From the NCBI GenBank assembly GCA_032716605.1, contig CM064495.1, forward strand, positions 48,964,810 to 49,028,809: a stretch of DNA of 64,000 nt. The letters are read 5' to 3'. Numbering within the stretch: position 1 is the stretch's first letter; every line of letters starts with the position of its first letter. A program made the translations under genes and the position numbers. Under the pieces are notes generated by a model. It was not told the DNA's origin. It did no database searches and saw nothing but the letters and a program-made list of their open reading frames with translations. This stretch comes from Paralithodes platypus (Eukaryota; Arthropoda; Malacostraca; Decapoda; Lithodidae). This document shows positions 45,346 through 56,130 of the stretch, piece after piece.

Positions 45346-46400
45346 GACGGAAGCCTGAAAGGGTGGGTTGGGGGTGGGTGGGTGGGAGGGAGGCATGCAG
45401 GGGTGCAGTGAGTGAGTGAGTGAGTCGTGGAGAGATGGAAGTCAGGCAGATCTCTAGATAGATAACCAGCTTTGTGATAATTGTGGAGGCGCCCCAGGCG
45501 TATTGATGTTTGGTATTTTGAACCTTATGTCTACGAGATGGCTGGTGTTCGTTGCCATCAACAGGTCTACAATAACATGAGTCAGGAATGGAGAGAGAGA
45601 GAGAAACTGAGACATGCATATGTCGTACGTATAAATGGACTTCAGAATTGCATTTTTATGCAAGCAGACATTGCATTTTAGACACATGTGAAGTACCACA
45701 GAAACATGTAGGCCATTGACTGTAAATAAAGTACTATATTATAGACCACCAGCGATGGTGCTGAGTCAACACAGGCAGATTGCCTTTTGTGATAGAGGGC
45801 TAAATATAGACTGGTGTCTCCTTACACTTGCGAAAGGGTAGATTGCCACCAGAGAAACGTTTACTTATTTATTTCGAAGTAATATGCAATCTAAATGTAT
45901 ATTCGAGACCTACTGCAATTATTTGTATGACAGTCATGACTATGTATAATCCAATATACGCGCGTAGGCGAGACATAAGAAAGCTGGTTGAGCAATTTTC
46001 GACACCCACACAGTTATTATTCATTTTTATTTACAATATTATACCACACAAATGTATTTGTGAAGAGTATTTTATCCATTATTGTATTTATACCAATTTT
46101 GTTCCCAGACAGAGCTGCTGTAGCTGGAGCATCAAGGAGCGGCAAGGGTCACCTCGTGACCGCTTGACCGTGTGAAAATGAGTGGAGTCACACTGAGAGG
46201 GGCAATTTTGCTGAGTGTTTGGGCAATTTTTGACAGAATACAGTTATATAATTACTAATTCTTGACAGAGACAAACTTTTATAAACCTTGGCATGATATA
46301 ATTGATAATCCCATCAATGTACAAACGTAAATTGGTGGGATAATTCATTTTTTTTTTTATATTGTCATTTCGATTGTAGACACGAAGTTTTGAGTGATAT
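45346..46400. other. No gene recognised
   Basis: Starts with GGGT/GAGT-rich low-complexity sequence (45358-45426). The rest is AT-rich with no supported ORF. It lies within the piggyBac-type element. Confidence 0.5.
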
Positions 46401-46404
46401 TTGG

Positions 46405-46490
46405 TATGAGCTCCTGTGGCATGGTTGGTAAGGTCGCGGACTGGAAAACTCAAAGTGTCGTAGGGTAGTGGGATCGAATCCAGGAAGGGG
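46405..46490 (+). repeat. tRNA-like block
   Basis: 'GAGCTCCTGTGGCATGGTTGGTAAGG' resembles an A-box region and 'GGGATCGAATCCAGG' a B-box, with an 'ACTGGAAAACTC' anticodon-like stem between. The spacing suits a tRNA with a long variable arm, but the acceptor arm is poor. Probably a SINE head. Confidence 0.4.
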
Positions 46491-46535
46491 AAGGTTTTAT
46501 ATTGTCTAGAAAAATTTTGGAAATTTTTTTTTTTT

Positions 46536-46618
46536 ACAAGATCATGCCATTGTATTCAAACAATATGAAATATTCATAGAATATATCATATTGTAAGAAT
46601 ACAATGACATGACCTTGT
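46536..46618. repeat. Long hairpin
   Basis: Two ~40-nt arms (ACAAGATCATGCCATTGTAT and onward) pair with few mismatches around a loop of a few bases, flanked by T-runs. It is either a minimal foldback element or a strong RNA/DNA hairpin inside the piggyBac-type element. Confidence 0.7.
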
Positions 46619-46934
46619 TTTTTTTGTTTTTTTTGTTTTTTTATTGTTTTTTATTATCTTAGTAGGTTTGACAGGATTTATTGAAACATATTTATTTTTG
46701 TACAATTCATTTGAGGTAAGAAAATAATTATATACACATTACTTTGGCTAATAACAAACATATATATTGATATACTAAAAAAATAAGGCATATTACATGT
46801 AAATCTTTGAAACTTATAAACTAAATAATGAAACATACAATTATATAATGTAAAAGCTATATCACAGGGACATCTTTGGAACTTATACATTATATAATAT
46901 ATATGTTACATTATGAGGTAGCGTGATCAATTAG

Positions 46935-47062
46935 GTCAGGTCAGGTAAGGTAGGGCGCGAGTCCAGGGCAGGGCAGGGCAGGGGGCGAGTCCAGGGCAGG
47001 GCAGGTGGCGAGTCCAGGGCAGGGCACGGGGCGAGTCCAGGGCAGGGCAGGGCAGGGGCCGA
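46935..47062. repeat. GC-rich tandem repeat after the transposase gene
   Basis: The unit 'GCGAGTCCAGGGCAGGGCAGG' recurs about four times directly downstream of the piggyBac stop codon (47066, minus strand), after 'GGTCAGGTCAGGTAAGG'. Confidence 0.9.
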
Positions 47063-49079
47063 CACTCAGTAGTTCTTGAAGGTGTGGTAGTCCCTGAAGC
47101 AGTCACCCAGGCAGAGTGGAACTTTGCACTCGGCGCACATTGAGGTGACTCTTTTCGTGACATGGGGTTTCCTGACACTGGAGCTGCAGACGGTGCACTG
47201 CGCCTGCCTGTGGCGAGTGCCAAGCATCTCAGTGTTGATGGGGTAGTGTCTTTCGACACCCAGCTGGATGCGGTCAGGAACGTGATCCCCACGCCATGCC
47301 GTACGTCTGTGAGTGGTGGTGCCATACTTCTCCAGGAGTTGGTAGGAGACGTTGTACACGAACTCCCGGAATTTCAGCTTCTGGTTTGGGGCCATATCCT
47401 TTTTCACCAACCACAAGTTGTAGGCGTTCAGCATCGTTATGTCAACTAGGTGGAGGAAGAGCTTGTGATACCACTTCACAGTCTTCCTCAGACACTCAAC
47501 GCCTGACAGCTGACAGTCAGACTTGTCCACCAGGCGCATGTTTTTTGTGTAGTCCACTACCATGTCGGGCTTGTAGATTGTCTTCCTGGTTCGGTAGTGG
47601 ATTTTGCCAGAATCCACCTGGGCACCTGTGTGGACGGTGGAAAGCAGGTGGACGTCTCGCTTATCCTTCCACTTCAGGGCTATCAGTTTCCCACACTTCT
47701 CGAGCTGCTTGTATTTCTGCCCCTTCCGTCGCCTTCTTCGCACATGCCTCTCGCGGTGTTCCTGGGCCAGGTCGTCTTCTGAAGGTGTGTCACTGGAGGA
47801 GGCATCTGTGAGAGGAATGACATCACCTGTGAACTTTGGCATAAACTTTCTTGTCTTTCTGACAGTCCCACATGACCCCGTTTGGTTGTCATAAAGAAAC
47901 TGGCAGAGAGCAGGAGAAGTATACCAGTTGTCAGTGTAGATGATGTGGCCTTTGCCCAGGTAAGGTGCCAACATTTCCTGACGATGGCACCTGACATGCC
48001 CATGGGGTCATTGGCAGCGGCTTTCGGTACGTCAATGTCAGTTCCTGTATACACGATCATGTCAAGCACTATTCCAGTTTCACAGTCGCACAACACGAAG
48101 AGCTTGATTCCGAACCTATGCCTCTTCAAGGGGATATACTGCTTGAAAACAAGACGTCCTTTGAAGAGCACGAGCGACTCATCAATCACCAAATTGAGGA
48201 AGGGGTAAAAGTATTTCCTATACCTCTCCAACAACATGGTGAACACATCCCGAACTTTCCATATCCTGTCAATCCTGTTAGGATTTTCGTTGTCTGCAAA
48301 GTGCATAAATCTTAGCAGCAACAAAAATCTGTCACGAGTCATGAACTTATTGAAAGTTGGGGTGGCGATGAGAGGGTCGTGCTTCCAATTGTGTTGCAAC
48401 ACATGCTTCTTGATCAGAGGCATGAGGAACAACAAGGCAAAGAACGTCATAAATTCTTCCACAGTCGTATCCACCCAGCCTCGTATTCTCGCTTTTGGAG
48501 AAAGGACGTCCAATCTGCCAAACACCCACCTGTAGTAGGCGTTTGTTTGGGCAACGATGTACGTCATTACCTCCATGTCGAAAAAAGCGAGGAAGAAGTC
48601 GCTTTCGTTCGCTTGATCATCACAGGGCCAGTCGTCAGTTGTTCCTGACGTCCCAGGATTGAACTGGGGCACGTCAGGTACAAAATTGACCCCGTCAGAC
48701 CAATCGAACGAAGGCAGCTCAGGGATCGGAATGTCGTCTGCGTCTGCTTCATCGTCTGAAATATCGCTTCCATGGTCGCGATACAGCACTTCATCATCAT
48801 TACCCTCCTCTTCACTTGACAGACGATGCCCTTCCTCATTTTCGTCACCGACATCGGACTCACTCCCACTGTCCACTCCCAAATCCCCCCACCCTTGGTC
48901 CCGTGCTAGGGCTTCGTCGTCGAAACCCGGGCTGCCAATGTCCTGCGAATCACCATCAAACAGCAGGGCGGCATACTTAGATGGTGTCAGAGTTTTTCGG
49001 GTCACTTTGGCACGTGCGGGAGTCTTATGGACAGGGACAGCAGAGGCGGTGGCAGGGGCGGCGGCAGCGGCGGCGGCAG

Positions 49080-49470
49080 GGGCAGCAGTGGTGTGTGGCC
49101 TTGATGGCAAGATGATGGTGGTGCCTGTCGCCCTTCTCTCTGTTCCTTGGGCAGGGGCGGCAGGGGCAGCAGTGGTGCGTGGCCTTGATGGCAAGATGAT
49201 GGTGGTGCCTGTCGCCCTTCTCTCTGTTCCTTGGGCAGGGGCGGCATGGGCGGCAGGGGCAACAGGGGCAGCAGGGCCGGCAGGGACACCAGGGCCAGCA
49301 GTCGCTTTCCCAGTCGCTTTCCCTCTCCCTTTCCCCTTCCCCTTCCCTGTTCCTTGGGCAGGGGTGGCAGGGGCAGCAGGGACACCAGGGCCAGCAGTCG
49401 CTTTCCCTCTCCCTTTCCCCTTCCCCTTCCCTGTTCCTTGGGCAGGGGCGGCAGGGGCAGCCGGGCCAGG
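49080..49470. repeat. In-frame minisatellites in the transposase N-terminus
   Basis: A ~78-bp unit with 'GGCCTTGATGGCAAGATGATGG' and 'CCCTTCTCTCTGTTCC' occurs twice (about 49097-49250). A second unit with 'TCCCTTTCCCCTTCCCC' and 'CAGGGACACCAGGGCCAGCA' occurs twice or more (about 49280-49470). They code for Ala/Pro-rich and GKGKGKG-type repeats. Confidence 0.85.
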
Positions 49471-49560
49471 GGCGGCTGGTGGTGGTGGTGGTGGTAGGGG
49501 CACTGTGGCTGGCGTACGGGTTCTCTTCCCTACGCCCGTGCCTTTCATTTTTCCTGCCCC

Positions 49561-49596
49561 CGCAGGTAATGCAGCCCTAGGGCTGCATTACCTGCG
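49561..49596. repeat. 36-bp perfect palindrome
   Basis: Half-site CGCAGGTAATGCAGCCCT followed by its exact reverse complement. It lies at the point where the piggyBac N-terminal frame separates from the main frame, so it may be the lesion that broke the gene. Confidence 0.85.
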
Positions 49597-50201
49597 TCGC
49601 TGGTACCGGTGGCAGGGGTGGCAGTGGTGGTGGTAGTGGTTGTTGCAGTGGCCTGGGTCGTGGTGGCAGTGTCCCGAAAGACCAATGACCTCTGTGCCAT
49701 TGCCCTGCTTGCACGTGTTTTCCGTGCTTTGGGTGCTGGTGCTTCGTCCTCTGAGCTGTAGGGCGTGTCGTACTGGTAGCTAGGGTCTTTGGCAGCCACC
49801 CTCTGCCTTCCACGGCGGCTAACACCACCAGAAGGAGGGCTGGTTGTGTCATCAGGGAGCGAGCGTGAGGGACGTGTGGGCTCCATGACTAGTGCGTGGT
49901 TACTGGCGCGGTGGTGCTTGCACGAGTGCGGGGCGAGCGTTTGGCGGGGTGGTATCGAGAGTTGACATGTAGTACTATACCCACACCAATTTTCAGCCGC
50001 CTGGCTATAAACGCGCGGTTTTGGTACGTGTTCAAAGTCTCTGCTCTTAAGAGTCTCCCCGCAGTGCGCCGGGGGAACTCTTATGAGTCTCCCTGCAGCT
50101 CCCGGGTTAACAAATATACGGTAGCCTAGCCTAGACGTTTTTCGGCCAAAACACCCGGGTTTCGGGGAATATATATATAATACATAGCCGGGGCTGGAGG
50201 G

Positions 50202-50582
50202 TTAAGGGGGGTCACCGACTTTTTTTCTCTTTCTCTCTTTTCTCTCTTTCCCTGGCTTGTATGCATTCGGCCCCATTCAGCCAACTGTTTTAAGACATTT
50301 ATCCCCATCCAGGTGTCGATTTCTTCCTTGCGAGCGATAGCGAGCCAATATTGTATGGAGAAATCCGGCTTCGCCGGTGAAATGTTTCTATCGAAAAATG
50401 TAAAAATTTAGCTTGCTGTCAAAACAAAAATATATATATGCTGGCTCGCTACCGCTCGCCAGGAAAATATTGACACCTGGAGGGGGGTAAATGTCTTAAA
50501 ACAGTAGGCTGAATGGGGCCGAATGGCTACAAGCCAGAGAGAGAGGGAGAGAAAGAGAAAAAAGCGAGGTGGGCCCCCTTAA
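50202..50582. mobile_element. Foldback TTAA element (family M3), copy B
   Basis: Same inverted arms and TTAA flanks (50202-50205 and 50579-50582) as copy A at 33681-34060. It uses the right-end TTAA of the split M1 element as its own left flank, so it inserted at that TTAA or shares it. Confidence 0.85.
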
Positions 50583-50660
50583 GGTTTAATTATTTTGGTA
50601 ACAGGGTGTGTGTGTTGGTGTGTACATGGTCTCCACTTGAACCACCAGACTTAGTAAGTT

Positions 50661-51076
50661 GTTGGTTGTTGTTGTTGTTGCTGTTCCCCAGGCTGTCTGG
50701 CCGAACAGCCCCAAGATCCCGAGCAAGGCCAAGGCCATAAACGAGCGCCCCCACAAAACCCTCCCTGCTTACCACTAATAAAGCCCGGGTGACCGAAGCC
50801 ACTCCAAGGCGGGGAGCTGAGGAGGGTGCGGAAACGCCCGGGAAACCCAAGCCCCACCCAAGGCCCTGTGCCCCTCAGCAATTATGAAGGGAAAGTTGAG
50901 GAGCAAAGGAAAAATGTGACGCTTTGGCTCCCAATCTGCCAACCTAGAGGTTGACAGTAGGGAGGTCAATCCACGGAAATGACGCCGTCACTTGAGATCT
51001 AGAAAATATATAAGTAAAAGGAACAGTCAGAGTAAGCTATGGGTATGGCAGAGAATGCTCAACTCTCACTCTGATA
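50661..51076 (-). mobile_element. SINE-A copy
   Basis: (TTG)n with LINE-A-like 3' end at the left, and a body to 'CTCACTCTGATA' at 51076, where AT repeats follow. It is slightly diverged from the other copies (CTGTTCCCCAGGCTGTCTGG). Target duplication not readable. Confidence 0.8.
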
Positions 51077-51441
51077 AATATATATATATATATATTGTTT
51101 TTTTCCCTTAGTCATACTACTTTTCTTGTTAACCTACACTTTTCTGACTATGCTTCTTTTTACTTCACCCTTGAGGCTCGAGGACGAGCCTATAATGAAG
51201 GAGAGGGAAGTAAAATGCCCCAGAACGAGAAGCCCACCACAGAAGCCATGAACGAACACCACACAGAAACACCAAAGGAAAGGTCCACAGAACGAAAGGA
51301 CCAGCTGACCGAGCCAGCCATTTCAGACAGGCCCAAGCCCGCAGGGCTAAACAGCTCCAGGACGCACCCACTTACCTTTTCTAAACTGACCATTTTCCAC
51401 ACCTCACGTACACTAACCCTCTCCTAACTCCTAACTCCTAA

Positions 51442-52059
51442 CTACAAAGATGATGAACAGGAATATACATTCATATTAAAAACACCCATGCCCTGTCCCG
51501 ACGTTGAGCCAATGCCAACACATCAGACAGCCATAATTATATCTATGTATGTTCTTACATCCGAGAAGTAGATGTTATATATCTTAGAAGTTAATACACC
51601 CACGCTGTCCCTAGACCTCTTATATCTTTTCCATGACGAGTATAGATATATGTAACCCGTGCCCAGTCGCCCCTTGCATTGTTCCTCTAGTAACTAAGTC
51701 TATAATATTAACTGCCACCAGCATTGATACGACATAGCGGCACTGTCCTTGCTACAAAGATGATGAACAGGAATATACATTCAGATTAAAAACATGCCCT
51801 GTCCCGACGTTGAGCCAATGCCAACACATCAGACAGCCATAATTATATCTATGTATGTTCTTGCATCCGAGAAGTAGATGTTATATATCTTAGAAGTTCA
51901 AACACCCACGCTTGTCCCTAGACCTCTTATATAATTTTCCATGACGAGTATACATATGTGTAACCCGTGCTCAGTCGCCCCTTGCATTGTTCCTCTAGTA
52001 ACTAAGTCTATAATATTAACTGCCACCAGCATTGATGCGACATAGCGGCAGTGTCCTTG
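51442..52059. repeat. Tandem duplication, ~310-bp unit
   Basis: CTACAAAGATGATGAACAGG starts units at 51442 and 51752, which stay alike to 'GCACTGTCCTTG' or 'GCAGTGTCCTTG' at 51751 and 52059. About 95 per cent identical by eye. No coding content. Confidence 0.85.
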
Positions 52060-55022
52060 TGTCGTATTGTGCCAAGTACAGATCAACCAGGTTTCATCAC
52101 CTTATTAGGACGACGAATATAATGTCATCGTTCATCGATGTATGCAATCCTTTAGGTTAAGTATTTTATCCGCCATTGTGTTCACCTTTTCCCATTTACT
52201 TTCCACAATTGTCATACGTCTTCCCCTTGCCTCCTTCGTATCCACAGTCCACACTACGCCAATTTACTTCGTGTCTTACACCTCTTACCCCAACCAGAGA
52301 TTATATAAGATAACCTGGTTATCAGTATCTGTCATAAGTACCCCGAAACAATAACTAAGTACCCCTACGAACTGCCGCTGTTGTTGATATTTATATTTAA
52401 TAGAAAACGCAGTTCCCAGGGCCAACTAATAGTATCCATAACCCTCGGACTGATCACATAACTCTATCTTTTCCAGACTCCTATACCACCCCATAGTTGC
52501 ATTCCCCGGTAGCATTTGGCTAACGTATTCTACTGCCTTTTCAAACTTCCATATCAATTGTAGCCTAATGCCACCCCCACGCCCAGGGACCTTAGGGGCA
52601 AAATTTCCCTGTAGCCCTTGAACTCTTCCCCCCCCTCTCATTAAGACACCCGCGCTTCTCGACTCTTGTCCGACCTAGCCTCTCTCTCATACCTCTTGAA
52701 GATCCTTGAATTGTCCGTTACTAACGCTCTCCAACCTTTTATATATACTCCTATCCAGCCTACCTTCACTTAGTAGGCCAGAACAACATTAGAACTTTAC
52801 TAGCCCCTTGCATGCCATCTATTCTCTTACAACACATTCACAACCCTGCACCCAATGGTCGTCGGTGCGAGGCTAGCCGCCCCGCCAGTAACTAACTTCT
52901 ATTGCCATACTTCCAGATAAATGTGGCAGAGTTAGCAACTCAGTCTCCACCATATCCAGCAAACCCTACAATTAACAACCAGCCGAGTAAAACCAGCTAG
53001 CTAAGGCACCTTCGGTTTTGGTATTAAAGACACCCACATCTGTCTCATACACAGAGGGTTATTACAAACACTGGTGATATGGCAAGCCCCTAGCCACAGC
53101 CGCCGGACGACTATCACAGAAGAGAGGGCGCCCAGCTCCCCCTTTTTGCCCACCCGAGGAGGGAGACCCCCACCCCCCGCGGAGGTATACCTGGCCCCTG
53201 TTTTGACTTTCGAGTCATTGCCAGGTAGCACAGGAATTCTTCCTATCAATGAACTAACCATGAATGACTAACACCTTTACTAACCTCTATTAACTCACAA
53301 TAAACCATTTACCTTTCTTGCATGCTCTGATCACTAAATTAGCACCTCAGCTATACCATAGAATGAAGATTGAACAATCTAGAGAGACGCTCCTATCACA
53401 GCTGTCCCCATCCTCCTCGCAAAGTAGATCCAGTCTCTCTCCCCTAAATACGTCCAGTATAGCCAAAATAGTACCTCTTACTAAGGCTCAGTTATATGAA
53501 AATATAAAGGCTTCCTATCGCCCTGTGCCACAACAGTAAATACCATCTTACCTAGTCCCCATATCTATTGAGAGCTCAATTAAGTCCATAAGACTCGAGA
53601 TCCCTACTGTCTACAGGGTCCAGAACCGAGCCTATAAATCTAACTCCCGCCCCCAGTCAAATCAGTTGAAAGCTAGACACCAACCAGGGGTCACTACCCT
53701 GCAGTTAACTTCTAGCTCTGCCCTTGTGTGTTCCGGAGTGAGATCCCAGAGCCGGCAGACTCCGTGGCAGATTTGGATAGAAGGACCTGCCCACGTATTG
53801 AAGAACTTCACACATATGGCCCCCCTGGATGGCCGCGGAACCAGTCGTTAGCCCCCAACATCATGTACGCAAGATAACCAGGACCAGACCCATCAGATAC
53901 TACCCAAGATTCCCTTTAGCAGTACTACATATTACTGTGCTGTTTAGAGATTCACTAATTAATATTTCAACGAAGTGGCTAAGACCTTGCCCAGTGTAAT
54001 TCATACTTAACCATTCCATTTGGGACGTACTAAGCGATCAGTGCTCTTTAATTAACAGGTGACCTTGACTCTCGTAATTACCTTATTCAGATATTAAAAC
54101 TCTAGTGATATCTAACGTTCGCCCACTGATTTGCGTTCTATGTATTTCTGAAACAAGGATATAAAACTTAGATCAGTACCCCCTGAGGTTACTAGAATTC
54201 CCGTGCTCTAAAATACGCGTGTCTAATCTAGTCTGTGAACTACTACTTGTGCACCAGAGCTACCAATAATAAATCTAACAGTGAATATGAATCTATAAGT
54301 AACATTGATGATCTTCGGTATATAAACCTGTGGAATCGAAGCCAGTGATCAGAAGATTAATACCTGAACGTTGGAAGTGGGAGACTAGGCTCCATCCAGA
54401 TCCACTTATGCTAGTGTTGTTCAATTCTATTGTATTGTCTTACACAAGTATTCTGCAGTGGTATATCAATAAACGTGATCATGTAACTTGCTACCATGTG
54501 TTTCTTTGTGTTCTCTATTCCTCATATCTTGTATTGTGCATGCAGCCTTATATACCCAGTCAATTTAGAACTCGCATTACCCAAGTTAAACCTGTAGAAA
54601 AACAGGGCATAACAAAGGTAGTTTCTTGCCTAGAAAATTTACCATGTTTGGATTATGTTATGCTGCTATTTTAGAAGCATATATCGGGTTCATATGCCAG
54701 ATCAACAGGAAAGTTAAATAACAGGTGGGGACAAGGAGTACAAAGAGGTACCATTATATCTTCTTTATGTTCTGTACTTTATGTTCTGTACCCACCTGTA
54801 CAGTGGTGGGAAAACCAAGTACAGTATTCTTTCGATCGTAAGTAGACTAAGTAACATTACTGTCAGAGGTATAAGTAATACTAATGGTTAACAGGGGTTA
54901 GACACTACTCTCATTTAAGGTTTATAATTTACTGTCTTACTATACACGTATGTACTGTACGTTTAAAGGCACGTACACAGGCACATACAACCAACAGGGT
55001 TGAAAGGGTATAGGAGGGAGGC
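52060..55022. other. No gene recognised; possible LTR-like control region
   Basis: A long non-coding stretch of even composition, unlike the AT-rich spacers. TATATAA at about 54319-54325 and AATAAA at about 54469-54474 lie 150 bp apart in plus orientation, as in the U3-R part of an LTR. The small open frame at 54330-54674 covers this region and has no recognised product. LTR boundaries were not found, so this is only a suggestion. Confidence 0.3.
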
Positions 55023-56130
55023 TCTGCAGCCAGTTGTTGTTGTTGTTCCCTAAGCTGCCTGGCCGAACAGCCCCGAGTCCCTGAGGAAGGCCATGGCCAC
55101 GATCGGACTTTCCCACAGAGCTCTCATTGAGTGTAGATTGTGTTGTTAGCGTAAGTGGTTGTGTGAAATGCAGTCTTCTATGATGTATTTAATGGTATGG
55201 GGTGCTGTGTTACATCCCGGGCAGGAGTCGACAACGGAGTCATCCAGTCTCTTCTGATAGCTCAGGAGAGCTGGATGGTGTCCGCATCTCAGCCTGGCCA
55301 GGTGGACTCTGTCCTCGTGAGGAAGGGAGGATTCGGAAGGATGGATTTCGGGAGGTCATGCATGCAGCTGCGTGTTGTCTGTGAGTGAGTGGATGGATCG
55401 GTGAGAGATATGAGTATGGATGTGCTTCTGGAAGTTGGTTCGGGGTGGGCAGGGAGGGAGAGAGGACAATAATTGTGTGTGATACCGTGTGCTGGGTGTT
55501 GTTTTGATATTTCTTGGTGTCTGTGGGTGTGTTGCCATGTAGTTTAGTGGGTGGTCTTGGTTCGTGGAGGCTGCTGCCAGGAATTGAGTGCCTCTCATGT
55601 CCAGATGGTCTTTGACTTTGAGGATTTTGGTTTCTTGATGTAGGTGATCTGTGGGTGCAGTAGCTGTGCAGCCTGTAATGATCTTCAGGGCTTTGTTTTG
55701 AATAGTCTGTAAAGTCTTATGATGTGTTTCAGCTAGGTTAGAAGCCCAGGCTGGGCTTGCGTATTCCATCACTGATCTTATGTATTGTTTATATAATGTG
55801 GTGGTAGTTTCTTTGTTGTGTCCAAATTTTGTGTGAGCAAGTGACCTGAGGGCATTAAGTCTGGGTGTCAGTTTCTTTTTAATGTTTCTGGTGTGCTGTT
55901 TGAATGTCATATGAGTATCATATGTTACTCCTAGGATTTTGGGTGTGTGTGTATGTGTTAGGGGTGTGTTGCTTATGGTGAGTTGAGGGATGTATTCGTG
56001 TTCTCCTGTCCAACTTGTGAGCAGGGTTGCGGTGGATTTGGCTGGGGCTAGATTAAGTCTGTTTGTAGTGCACCAGCCATGTAGTGTGTTGAGATAGGGT
56101 TGAAGGAGATCTGTTGCTCTTTTTGGGTCA

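Larger units (their letters stand above)
47066..49886 (-). pseudogene. piggyBac transposase with one core frameshift
   Basis: The N-terminal segment (49886 to 49545) is Ser/Thr-rich and acidic and is out of frame with the next segment. Frame 49548-47683 has a long Ala/Pro/Gly/Lys tandem region, an acidic stretch ('EEEGNDDEVLYRD'), then the core: 'FFALLFLMPLIKK', 'LLRFMHFADNEN', 'NLVIDESLVLFKGR' (first catalytic Asp) and 'FGIKLFVLCDCETG'. A one-base loss near 47976 moves the frame to 47974-47066, with 'IIYTDNWYTSP' (second Asp), 'NMRLVDKSDCQ' (third Asp) and a C-terminal Cys-rich domain (CTVC, CAEC, CLGDC). The DDD triad survives. Confidence 0.9.
34548..50106 (-). mobile_element. Large piggyBac-type element carrying nested transposons
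   Basis: Flanked by TTAA inside an M1 copy. The left end 'CCTCTCCGCGGCGCACAGGG' resembles the M2 left end (CCTCTGAAGTGCGCATGGGG). The right ~70 bp with ACTCTTAAGAGTC-type palindromes and CAGCTCCCGGG is nearly the M2 right end. A piggyBac transposase reads leftwards from about 49886. Removing the 9.7-kb hAT-type insertion leaves about 5.8 kb, long for piggyBac, with satellite DNA, a tRNA-like block and a hairpin inside. The pairing of the two ends rests on the split M1 target. Confidence 0.75.
34155..50205. mobile_element. Family M1 element split by a 15.6-kb insertion
   Basis: The left part 34155-34547 and right part 50107-50205 together reproduce the M1 copy at 19706-20193 with only a few differences. 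The split falls exactly on the internal TTAA, which is duplicated at 34544-34547 and 50107-50110. This makes M1 the outermost shell of the nest. Confidence 0.85.

Noticed and set aside
46405..46490. Functional tRNA gene
   Set aside because: A- and B-box-like words are present, but the acceptor stem does not pair; kept only as a tRNA-like SINE head.
48659..49636. Plus-strand 325-aa Ala/Gly/Ser-rich ORF
   Set aside because: Antisense of the low-complexity piggyBac N-terminus; no independent support.
51165..51427. Protein-coding gene on either strand at 51.1-51.4 kb
   Set aside because: Overlapping ORFs on both strands without motif, start context or splice support.
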